Source: Oscillospiraceae bacterium (lineage in GTDB: Bacteria; Bacillota; Clostridia; Oscillospirales; UBA929). From it: a stretch of DNA of 9,621 nucleotides. The notes under the pieces are model-generated. The model saw nothing but the letters and a program-made list of their open reading frames with translations, was not told the DNA's origin and made no database searches. This document shows, piece by piece, positions 1 through 5,803 of this stretch. The position numbers were made by a program, and so were the translations under genes. Location of the stretch: assembly GCA_009777685.1 (NCBI GenBank), contig WRLJ01000051.1, forward strand, positions 1 through 9,621. The letters are read 5' to 3'. Every line of letters begins with the position of its first letter. The first letter of the stretch is position 1.

Positions 1-981
1 ATCCTCCTTACGTATCACCTCGGAAACCTTAACGGCGTAGCGTTTATCCTTGACACCCAGCCCTACCTTGAACTTGGGCAGGTGCCCGACCATCAGGGTC
101 AGCGGCTCCGAAATGGTGTGATCCAGCCGCAGCACGTCGCCGGCGGAAAGCTCCAGTATCTCGCGGACCGTCGCATCCGTGGCGTTGAACACGGCCGCGA
201 GGCTCAGCTGCGTCCGCGCGATGCGGGCGGTGATATCCTCCTTGACCGGCTCCTTGCTCTGGGACTCGCTGCTCTGGTACATCAGCTTCGTGGACAGCTG
301 GTTGTTCACCGGCTCCAGCGCGAGATGAGGCAGGCAAACATTGACAAGCCCTTCCGTTTCCCCCAGCCTGACGCTGAGGGAAATGATCGCCACGGTCTCG
401 TTAGAGGCCACGATCTGGGCAAACTGCGGATTGGTTTCGATGCGGTCCAGGGAGATGCTGGTCTTCATGACCTTGGTCCAGCCCTCCACGAACAGCGGCA
501 TGAACTGGCGCAGCATCCGCTCGACCAGCACAAGCTCGATTTCCGTAAACTCGCGGGTGGCGCCGCCGGGATATGTCGGCTGGCCGCCCAGCAGACGGGA
601 TATCATGGAATAGGCGATATCCGGAGAAATCTCGAACAGAATGGGCCCGGCCAGCGGCGGCTGCCGCATGACCGCCAGTATAACCGGCGACGGCAGGGCA
701 TTGATGAATTCCTGATATTTCAGCTCCTCGATGCCCAGCACGTCTACGCTGGCCATCACGCGGAGGGTCCCCGACATATAGTTGGAGAGCAGGCGCGCGA
801 ACGTCTCATATATGATGTTCAGCGTGCGGATCTGCTCTTTGTGGAAACGGTTGGCGGTGCGGAAGTCATAGTCGCGCACCTTGACCCCGCCCGCTTCCTG
901 TCCGGCGGAGAGATCCATTTCGCCAGAGTCGAACTTGTTGAGCAGCGCGTCTATTTCCGCTTGCGATAAAACGTCAGACAA
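1..981 (-). CDS. fliM: Flagellar motor switch protein FliM, TTG start, cut at the window edge
   Basis: FliM forms the middle of the C-ring, binds phosphorylated CheY and couples it to FliG to set rotation. 327 codons are present, and family length (B. subtilis about 332) implies only a few are missing. The N-terminal CheY-P binding motif is intact (MSDVLSQAEIDALLN, 1-15). The CheC-like middle domain spans about 40-235 (EELKYQEFINALPSPVILAV, LLGGQPTYPGG, REFTEIELVLVERMLRQF), and the SpoA (FliN-like) domain about 248-322 (GDVLRLDHTISEPLTLMVG, KFKVGLGVKDKRYAVKV). The start is TTG at 979-981, chosen because homology begins there and AGGAGG (992-997) is 10 nt upstream; no in-frame ATG gives the conserved motif. 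The GGxG motif, implicated in FliG binding, reads GGQP. The final visible bases give AAGGAGGAT, which probably also serves as the ribosome site of the next gene (fliY/fliN expected). Confidence 0.97.
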   Translation of the reverse strand, partial: MSDVLSQAEIDALLNKFDSGEMDLSAGQEAGGVKVRDYDFRTANRFHKEQIRTLNIIYETFARLLSNYMSGTLRVMASVDVLGIEELKYQEFINALPSPVILAVMRQPPLAGPILFEISPDIAYSMISRLLGGQPTYPGGATREFTEIELVLVERMLRQFMPLFVEGWTKVMKTSISLDRIETNPQFAQIVASNETVAIISLSVRLGETEGLVNVCLPHLALEPVNNQLSTKLMYQSSESQSKEPVKEDITARIARTQLSLAAVFNATDATVREILELSAGDVLRLDHTISEPLTLMVGHLPKFKVGLGVKDKRYAVKVSEVIRKED

Positions 982-991
982 TCGGATCCCC

Positions 992-997
992 CCTCCT
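992..997 (-). promoter_or_regulatory. Ribosome binding site for the TTG start of fliM
   Basis: AGGAGG on the minus strand lies 10 nt before the TTG at 979-981 and supports that start, which the conserved EIDALL motif also requires. Confidence 0.75.
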
Positions 998-1009
998 GTC
1001 CCGGGTAAC

Positions 1010-1026
1010 GCCGCGGCGGCCGCGGC
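1010..1026 (-). other. G+C-rich hairpin between fliL and fliM
   Basis: A perfect 7-bp inverted repeat (GCCGCGG/CCGCGGC, arms 1010-1016 and 1020-1026) with a 3-nt loop begins two bases after the fliL stop on the minus strand. No U-tract follows, so termination is unlikely. It may act on mRNA stability or partial attenuation before fliM. Confidence 0.45.
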
Positions 1027-1027
1027 T

Positions 1028-1462
1028 TTACGGGGTCCGGGTCGTATAGAATTCCGGGAAGTAAATCCCCTTGGCGCCCAGCTCGGTTATGCCCTTCTCG
1101 GACAGCTCAAGCACGATTTTCTCCCCCAGCTCCGCCTTCAGCGTCTCGTCGGCGTATCCCCGCACCAGCTCCTTGAGCGTCTTGGCGCGCAGCGTCGCGT
1201 TAATGATGTCACGGACGCGGGATTCGTTCTCGGTCAGGACGACCAGCTCCTCTTCGGAGACCGCCTCGACGGAAACGCGGCAGAACACATAGGCTACATC
1301 ATAGTCGTCCGTCGGGTCGTCCTTGACGTTATTGCGGAATTGCTGTATGATCTCCAGTAAAAATGTGGGCGGAGGCGTGGGAGGCGGTTCATCGCCGCAC
1401 GCCGCCAAAGCCAGACACAGCGGCAGGGCCGTCAGAAGCAATATCACAAGTTTGCGTTTCAT
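1028..1462 (-). CDS. fliL: FliL-family motor protein with a lipoprotein-type signal
   Basis: FliL surrounds the stator and supports torque and stator stability on the outer face of the membrane. The 144-residue product has a FliL-like extracytoplasmic domain (about 50-143): a DVAYVFCRVSVEAVSEEEL-type strand region, the SRVRDIINATLRAKTLKELV helix (81-100), then KAELGEKIVLEL and the terminal strand GIYFPEFYTTRTP. Unusually, the N-terminus is MKRK plus a hydrophobic stretch ending LALAAC|GDE. That fits a signal-peptidase II lipobox (L-A-A-C, Cys22) followed by a Pro-rich linker, instead of the normal cytoplasmic tail and membrane anchor. The start ATG at 1460-1462 is 8 nt from GAGGAG (1471-1476); the ATG two codons earlier is only 2 nt away and unlikely. 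The family is poorly conserved, so placement directly before fliM is part of the evidence. Confidence 0.87.
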   Translation of the reverse strand: MKRKLVILLLTALPLCLALAACGDEPPPTPPPTFLLEIIQQFRNNVKDDPTDDYDVAYVFCRVSVEAVSEEELVVLTENESRVRDIINATLRAKTLKELVRGYADETLKAELGEKIVLELSEKGITELGAKGIYFPEFYTTRTP

Positions 1463-1481
1463 AGGCATCACTCCTCGCGGC

Positions 1482-1524
1482 AAACGCCCCGCGTCCGCCT
1501 GATGAAGCAGGAAAAGCGGCGTTT
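1482..1524 (-). other. Imperfect nested hairpin between flbD and fliL
   Basis: The arms AAACGCC (1482-1488) and GGCGTTT (1518-1524) are perfectly complementary and enclose an inner CCTG/CAGG stem (1498-1501 with 1508-1511). There is no T-tract. The element fills most of the 61-bp gap and ends just before the fliL ribosome site. Functional meaning is unknown and chance is possible. Confidence 0.3.
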
Positions 1525-1781
1525 CACGCATCCGCCTCCATGCTGACCTCGATTTCCGTGTCCTTGTCCAGCAAACCGCGCCGGATGACCCTGGGCAGCG
1601 CGCCATACGTGCGCAGGCGGTATTCGACGATGCGCCCGATCAGCTCCTCCGCGGAGCCCTCGACGATGATCTTTTTCCCGGAAACCATCGACACGACGAC
1701 ATCCGGGGTCTCCTCGATAAACTCAATCATATCGGGGTTGACAAAGAACTCTTTGCCTTGCAGGCGGGATACCTTGACCAT
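1524..1781 (-). CDS. flbD: FlbD/SwrD-family small flagellar protein
   Basis: The 85-residue product begins MVKVSRLQGKEFFVNPDMIE and continues FIEETPDVVVSMVSGKKIIV. This is the compact FlbD (DUF/PF06289-type) pattern: an L-x-G-K/x-E-F/x-x-N-x-D-x-I-E start, the E-x-TPD turn, and a GKK strand followed by a helix (EELIGRIVEY). In B. subtilis the homologue SwrD supports swarming by raising flagellar motor power; elsewhere its biochemical action is not settled. The C-terminal tail (about 60-85, VIRRGLLDKDTEIEVSMEAD) is longer and more acidic than in many short members. I chose the ATG at 1779-1781 because family homology begins exactly there and GAGG lies 7 nt upstream. An in-frame ATG 32 codons earlier also has a ribosome site and could give a longer form. 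motA/motB, often found next to flbD, are not between it and fliL here. Confidence 0.9.
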   Translation of the reverse strand: MVKVSRLQGKEFFVNPDMIEFIEETPDVVVSMVSGKKIIVEGSAEELIGRIVEYRLRTYGALPRVIRRGLLDKDTEIEVSMEADA

Positions 1782-1931
1782 ATCGTTTCCTCGCTTCACA
1801 ACCGGCACACCGAAGCAGGTCCGCCGGACGGGTCTTTGACGGCAGGCTTGCGCTTTCAGCGCACAGGGGCATTTCATTTCCATTTCCCCTTATTTCGCAG
1901 AAGGCGCGTCCGCCCGCCCGGTATCAGGGAT
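1782..1931 (-). promoter_or_regulatory. Leader of the flbD transcript, with a second upstream start
   Basis: About 150 nt separate the predicted transcription start from the flbD ATG. The leader holds AAGGGG (1886-1891), 8 nt before an ATG at 1875-1877 that is in frame with flbD. It also holds a small hairpin (TGCGC-TGAAA-GCGCA on the minus strand) and the flbD ribosome site GAGG (1789-1792, 7 nt from the ATG). I recognise no known riboswitch. With the promoter, UP-like tract and flgE hairpin this accounts for the whole gene-free stretch 1782-2136; bases 2005-2086 show nothing else I can name. Confidence 0.55.
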
Positions 1932-1936
1932 GAACC

Positions 1937-1966
1937 ATTATACAGTATAACACATCCGCTTGGCAA
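1937..1966 (-). promoter_or_regulatory. Sigma-A (housekeeping) promoter for flbD-fliL-fliM
   Basis: On the minus strand, TTGCCA (-35, 1961-1966) and TATAAT (-10, 1937-1942) are separated by 18 bp. Transcription would start near 1931 (an A). The A/T-rich block upstream (minus-strand A-tracts at 1978-1989 and 1998-2004) falls at about -48 to -59 and -68 to -74. Those are the places expected for an UP element and an intrinsic bend. This is the only such promoter I see in the window and it sits just after the flgE hairpin. A TTATAC-A-GTATAA palindrome covers the -10 box. Confidence 0.8.
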
Positions 1967-2086
1967 TGGGTATATCATTTTTTTCTTTTACGCGATATTT
2001 TTTTGCCCTATAATCAGGCAATCCGGGAAACGGCGCGCCTAAAGAGGGCGTGTTTTCCGGTCAGGCGGCCATCGGGCCGACTATAA

Positions 2087-2120
2087 CGCGCCCCGGAAGA
2101 CGTTCTCTCCCCGGGGCGCG
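2087..2120 (-). terminator. Candidate transcription terminator after flgE
   Basis: A perfect 10-bp, all-G/C inverted repeat (arms 2087-2096 and 2111-2120, CGCGCCCCGG/CCGGGGCGCG) with a 14-nt loop lies 16 bp past the flgE stop. On the minus strand it is followed by TTATAG, a weak U-rich tail rather than a full U-tract. Position and stem strength support termination or 3'-end stabilisation; complete termination is uncertain. Confidence 0.6.
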
Positions 2121-2136
2121 CCATGAGTCCGATGAA

Positions 2137-3165
2137 TTACCGTTTCAGGTTTACCAGTTCCTCCAGCAGGGTGTCGGAAACCGTGATGATCCGGCTGTTG
2201 GCCTGAAACCCGCGCTGGGTGATGATCATTTCGGTGAACTCTTTGGACAGGTCCACGTTGCTCATTTCCAGCGCGCCCGCCGTCAGAAACCCGTTGACGT
2301 CGTCGCCGGGAACCGTGATGGAGCAGCTGCCCGAGTTGGCGGTCTGGCGGTACAGGCTGCTGCCGACGCGCTCCAGTCCGGCGGGATTGACAAAGGTGGC
2401 GGTCATGATGACGCCGATTTGCACGATGCTCCCGTTTTCATCCTCGCCCAAAATCACGCCGTCCTGCCCGATGGCGATGTTCTTGTAGAACGTGGGGATG
2501 ACCATGCGCCCTACCTGACGCTCGCCGTCGCCCTCGCCGAAAATTTCCGACATCATCTCCGGATTCTCGCCGCGCCGGGGCCACTCGCCTTCTCCCAGCA
2601 GCTCCTGAAGCTGGCCCGGCTCCTCTTTGCCGTTGCCCCAGACGATCAGCTCTCCGTCCTGCTCAATGCGCTCGATGACCTTCTGCTCCACCAGAGGCGT
2701 TCCGCCCTCCGATTCGGCGCTCGTGATGTCGTCGGCCGTCAGGAACATCCGGCCCTGGATGTACATACCGTCGGCGGTGACCAGATAGCCGAAAGCGTCA
2801 AGGTAGAGATTGCCGGCGCGGGTGTAGAAGATGTTTTCGTCCTGCCGGACCACGAAGAAGCCCTCTCCGTCGATGACCAGATCAAGACCGCGGTCGGTGG
2901 TCTGCGTGGCGCCCTGGGTATGGATCACGTCGATGGCGGCCGTCTGCACACCCAGGCCGATCTGGCGGGCGTTCGAGCCGCCGACGGCGCCGGATTCGGA
3001 CGGGGCCACGGCCGAGGCCAGCGTCTGGTTGTACATCTCGGTGAACGCGGTGCGGCTGGCCTTATACCCGAAGGTGTTGACGTTGGAGATATTGTTGGCC
3101 ACAACGTCCATCTTAACCTGGTGATTGCGCAGACCGGCGACGCCGGCAAACATAGATCTCAGCAT
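2137..3165 (-). CDS. flgE: Flagellar hook protein FlgE (hook/rod family)
   Basis: FlgE polymerises into the extracellular hook, the universal joint between rod and filament. Both ends carry the flagellar axial-protein signatures. The N-terminus is MLRSMFAGVAGLRNHQVKMD followed by VVANNISNVNTFGYKASR (21-38). The C-terminus is LSKEFTEMIITQRGFQANSR (306-325) followed by a helical end TLLEELVNLKR. The central region begins with the FlgE/FlgG-type LDLVIDGEGFFVV (94-106) and contains an acidic insert (about 140-217) before GRMVIPTF. The 342-residue length is between B. subtilis FlgE/FlgG (about 264) and the roughly 400-residue enterobacterial FlgE. The start ATG at 3163-3165 has the full AGGAGGA site at 3174-3180, 8 nt away, as suits a highly expressed structural protein. 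FlgG is the alternative label; position directly after fliK-flgD favours the hook protein. Confidence 0.9.
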   Translation of the reverse strand: MLRSMFAGVAGLRNHQVKMDVVANNISNVNTFGYKASRTAFTEMYNQTLASAVAPSESGAVGGSNARQIGLGVQTAAIDVIHTQGATQTTDRGLDLVIDGEGFFVVRQDENIFYTRAGNLYLDAFGYLVTADGMYIQGRMFLTADDITSAESEGGTPLVEQKVIERIEQDGELIVWGNGKEEPGQLQELLGEGEWPRRGENPEMMSEIFGEGDGERQVGRMVIPTFYKNIAIGQDGVILGEDENGSIVQIGVIMTATFVNPAGLERVGSSLYRQTANSGSCSITVPGDDVNGFLTAGALEMSNVDLSKEFTEMIITQRGFQANSRIITVSDTLLEELVNLKR

Positions 3166-3200
3166 GGAATAAATCCTCCTAAAAGTGTGTTTGTTTTGGG

Positions 3201-3920
3201 TTATTCGTCCCCGTGGCTTTCCGTTTCCAGGGCGGGAATGCCCTCCTCCGGATCGGGGGGGAGCGGAATGGCGGGCCGGTCGCCCAGCTGCGCGGGCGCG
3301 TCGGCGACGTTGATGATTTGGTACAGGCCGACCTCGCAGCCGTCGACGGTCGCGTAAACCTTGCCGTCGCGCACGCTGATGCGTTCGACGCGGCCCTCAA
3401 TGTACATCGGGGTCCCGTTGTCGGAGGGGAACTCCGCGCGAACGAATTTGCCGACCATGGCGGTGCCTGCCATCAGCTGTGTGCCGTCGCCCGCGATGAT
3501 GGAGTTGTCAAAGACCTGAAGCACGTTTTCCAGCCATACGGTGGCGTTGCCGACCTTGACGTAGGGCTTTCCGGCCTCCATCCCGGCGCTGTCAACGGTG
3601 CCGACCACATCGCGCGCGGCGTTGGTGACCGAATCGCGGACAAAGCCCACGATGCCCTTGCCGATCAGGTTATACGCCTGCGAGGCGCTGGTCACGCCGG
3701 ACATGTTCTGCATCGCCTCCAGCGCCGAGAACTGCGCCATCTGGGCCATCATGTCGGTGTTCTCCATCGGCGAGGTGGGGTCCTGATTCTGCATCTGGGC
3801 CAGCAGGAGCTTCATAAACTGATCGCGCCCCATGCTGTTGTCAGGCACCTTTCGCTGCGTTTGCAGAATAAAATCGTTAATCGAGTTGGTCTCCATGGTG
3901 GAGCCGGCCGCGTTTATCAT
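3201..3920 (-). CDS. flgD: Hook-cap scaffolding protein FlgD
   Basis: FlgD caps the growing hook and guides assembly of FlgE subunits; it is exported and later replaced by the hook-filament junction proteins. The conserved N-terminal FlgD domain is clear: MGRDQFMKLLLAQMQNQDPT at 30-49, then SPMENTDMMAQMAQFSALEA at 50-69. The rest looks like two tandem beta-rich (Tudor/SH3-like) copies, about 85-137 and 155-205. Each has an opening GK, a central GTV/GRV and a closing pattern of the kind Y-x-x-V...V-x-L...NV/QV. At 239 residues it is longer than the short FlgD of B. subtilis. The C-terminal tail is Pro/Glu-rich and acidic. The ATG at 3918-3920 has GAGGAG (3929-3934) 8 nt upstream; the later Met9 lacks a ribosome site. 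flgE follows after 35 bp, matching their joint role. Confidence 0.94.
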   Translation of the reverse strand: MINAAGSTMETNSINDFILQTQRKVPDNSMGRDQFMKLLLAQMQNQDPTSPMENTDMMAQMAQFSALEAMQNMSGVTSASQAYNLIGKGIVGFVRDSVTNAARDVVGTVDSAGMEAGKPYVKVGNATVWLENVLQVFDNSIIAGDGTQLMAGTAMVGKFVRAEFPSDNGTPMYIEGRVERISVRDGKVYATVDGCEVGLYQIINVADAPAQLGDRPAIPLPPDPEEGIPALETESHGDE

Positions 3921-3939
3921 GGTATCGTCTCCTCTTGAT

Positions 3940-5775
3940 TTAAGCTCGGATGTCCAGGGATACGTCCTCCGTCTTCAGGCGGGTCACGCCCGCCCCGTAA
4001 AGGAACGCCGCCATGTGGTTTTCCGCCGCGGCCGCGGCGGAGCGGTTGACGGGAGCGCGGCGTCCGCCGTCACGGCCGCCCGTCTGACGGGACGATCCGT
4101 TGTCCTGCCACTGTCCGCCCCTGGCAAAATCCCATGTCAGGTTCGGCTGTTCAATGCGCAGGTTTTTCATGTTGACGCCGGCGTTTCTCAGCGCGGTTTC
4201 CAGATCGGCCATGTTGCCGGTCAGGATCTGCCGCACGGTATCGCTGGCGGACTTCAGCGTCACGCTGACGCCGTCGCGCTGATGCTCCACCGCCAGGCTG
4301 ATCCGGCCCAGAGAGGCGGGGTTCAGCTCCAGCTCCAGCTTCGTAACCGTCCCTCCGGCCTGCTCGCGGAAGCCCTCCGCAATCTGGTCGATGATCCGCG
4401 CGGCGGCCGTCTGCTCCACCGGCCGGGGCGAAGGCTCCGCCTGTACGGGCGGCGGGGTTCCGCGCAGCGACGCGGAGGCCATAACGCTGGTAAAATCTTC
4501 TTTCGGCGTCCCGGAGTCCGCTTTCACAGGCTCCTCGTCCGTCTCCAGAGCGGCGGATCCGCCGCCCGGCGGGGCGGACAGCTCCGTTTCCCCTCCGCCG
4601 CTGTCAATCAGTGTCTCTCCGTCCGGTTCCGGTCCAACCGGCACGGCGGCCAGCTCATGGGAAATCTCCGCGGGGTCCTCGATTTCCGTGCTGTTCAAGG
4701 GGGGGAGCGTCATTCCGCCGGCGGGCGGGTTCAGCTCCGCGGCCGGCATCTCCGCCGAAGGGTCTGCTTCCGGCCGCATGGCCGCTGTCTCCCGCCCGCC
4801 GGTTTCCGGCTCTGAGGCTCCGGAGACCGCCGTTTCCGGTTCCGGGGCTTTCCGCGGCTCCGCGATTTCCGAAATCAAAGTCTCTTCCGGCTCCCCGGTT
4901 TCCAAAACCACCGGTTCGAGAGTCCGGATTTCCGCCGGCTCCGCGTTCGCGGAAATCCAGGCTTCTTCCGGTTCCGCGGCCTCCGGCCGCGCGTTTTCTG
5001 AAATCACCGCCGCGGGGCCGCCGCCGTCCGGGGCCGCCGGCCGCAGGCGGGGCGCGCCGCCGCCGAAGTAGTGTTCAAAATAGCGGATCGGGGTCTGCTG
5101 CGTGACGCTGACGCACGAAACCTCCAGCGTCACAAAAAAGCTCAGGATAAACCGCTTCATCGCGCCCGTGTCGCCGCTGGGGGGCAGAGGGAGCCCGGCG
5201 GGCCGGTCCGCCGCGTCGCGCAGCGCCCGCGCGAAATCCGGCAGTAAGTCTAACGCGCCGCCCTCAAGACTCCGGATGCTCTGCCTGATTTGACCGATCA
5301 CATCCACCAGGTCTTGCGGGGTTTGGATATCCGCCTCCACGGGCAGGATAAACCCCCACAAAATAGAAAAGCCGCCGTATCCTTCGATGCCCAACATCTG
5401 GGCGAACAGGTCGCGAAGTTCATCCTGAACCTTGCGTCCCGCCGAGAATACGACGCCGTTGACTTCCATGTCAGAGGCCGGTTCCTCCGGCCCGCTCACC
5501 CGCGCTGTACCGATATCCGGTACATGCAGCCGGTTTCCTTGATCCTTTTCGGGTCCTCCCACTGTGTTTTCCGTTTCGCCGGACTGGCCGCAGGAGCCAG
5601 CGTGGGTGACTGTGTCCTGCCTTCGGGGGCCTGCCGCGGCGTTTTCCGCAACACCCACGGCTTGGTGAAAGAAAAGCTGAAAAATCACGTTTCCCCCGGT
5701 TTCATAGTCCCTGGCCTGCGGTCCCGGTAGGGAGGCCGCCTGCCTTGCGCCCATCAGAGCGCCGATATCGAACAT
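3940..5775 (-). CDS. fliK: Flagellar hook-length control protein FliK
   Basis: FliK is exported during hook assembly, measures hook length and, through its C-terminal domain, switches FlhB from hook to filament substrates. This 611-residue protein is long for the family but has the expected layout. The N-terminal region (1-240) is poorly conserved. A Pro/Glu/Ala-rich, apparently disordered spacer (about 245-455) carries repeated EPEE..ISE.AEP-type units (EPEEAWISANAEP at 269-281, EPEETLISEIAEP at 295-307). The C-terminal Flg_hook domain (about 456-545) includes the hallmark LELNPASLGRISLAVE at 481-496. A basic linker and the tail LKTEDVSLDIRA end it. The ATG at 5773-5775 has an AAGGA-type site 8 nt upstream. 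The gene lies 28 bp after the motE-like gene and 19 bp before flgD, so the three are probably cotranscribed. The call rests on the C-terminal domain plus context. Confidence 0.92.
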   Translation of the reverse strand: MFDIGALMGARQAASLPGPQARDYETGGNVIFQLFFHQAVGVAENAAAGPRRQDTVTHAGSCGQSGETENTVGGPEKDQGNRLHVPDIGTARVSGPEEPASDMEVNGVVFSAGRKVQDELRDLFAQMLGIEGYGGFSILWGFILPVEADIQTPQDLVDVIGQIRQSIRSLEGGALDLLPDFARALRDAADRPAGLPLPPSGDTGAMKRFILSFFVTLEVSCVSVTQQTPIRYFEHYFGGGAPRLRPAAPDGGGPAAVISENARPEAAEPEEAWISANAEPAEIRTLEPVVLETGEPEETLISEIAEPRKAPEPETAVSGASEPETGGRETAAMRPEADPSAEMPAAELNPPAGGMTLPPLNSTEIEDPAEISHELAAVPVGPEPDGETLIDSGGGETELSAPPGGGSAALETDEEPVKADSGTPKEDFTSVMASASLRGTPPPVQAEPSPRPVEQTAAARIIDQIAEGFREQAGGTVTKLELELNPASLGRISLAVEHQRDGVSVTLKSASDTVRQILTGNMADLETALRNAGVNMKNLRIEQPNLTWDFARGGQWQDNGSSRQTGGRDGGRRAPVNRSAAAAAENHMAAFLYGAGVTRLKTEDVSLDIRA

Positions 5776-5803
5776 TTAACCCTTCCTTTCTTGTCAGGAC
5801 GGG

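Noticed and set aside
82..969. Long open frame on the plus strand opposite fliM
   Set aside because: It is the antisense of a clearly conserved FliM frame, with no ribosome site and a His/Arg/Gly-rich product typical of G+C-rich antisense frames.
1989..2014. Plus-strand promoter-like sequence (TTTACG, 16 bp, TATAAT) pointing into flgE antisense
   Set aside because: The -35 match is poor and no plus-strand gene follows; the TATAAT probably arises from the A/T-rich block. An antisense RNA is possible but unsupported.
2050..3357. 435-codon plus-strand open frame opposite flgE and part of flgD
   Set aside because: The minus-strand frames are certain FlgE and FlgD. The plus-strand product shows no domain and has antisense-type composition.
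5062..5160. Possible separate gene start inside fliK (MKRFILSFFVTLEV, signal-peptide-like)
   Set aside because: The frame is continuous with fliK on both sides, there is no ribosome site, and the hydrophobic stretch is followed by FliK spacer sequence.
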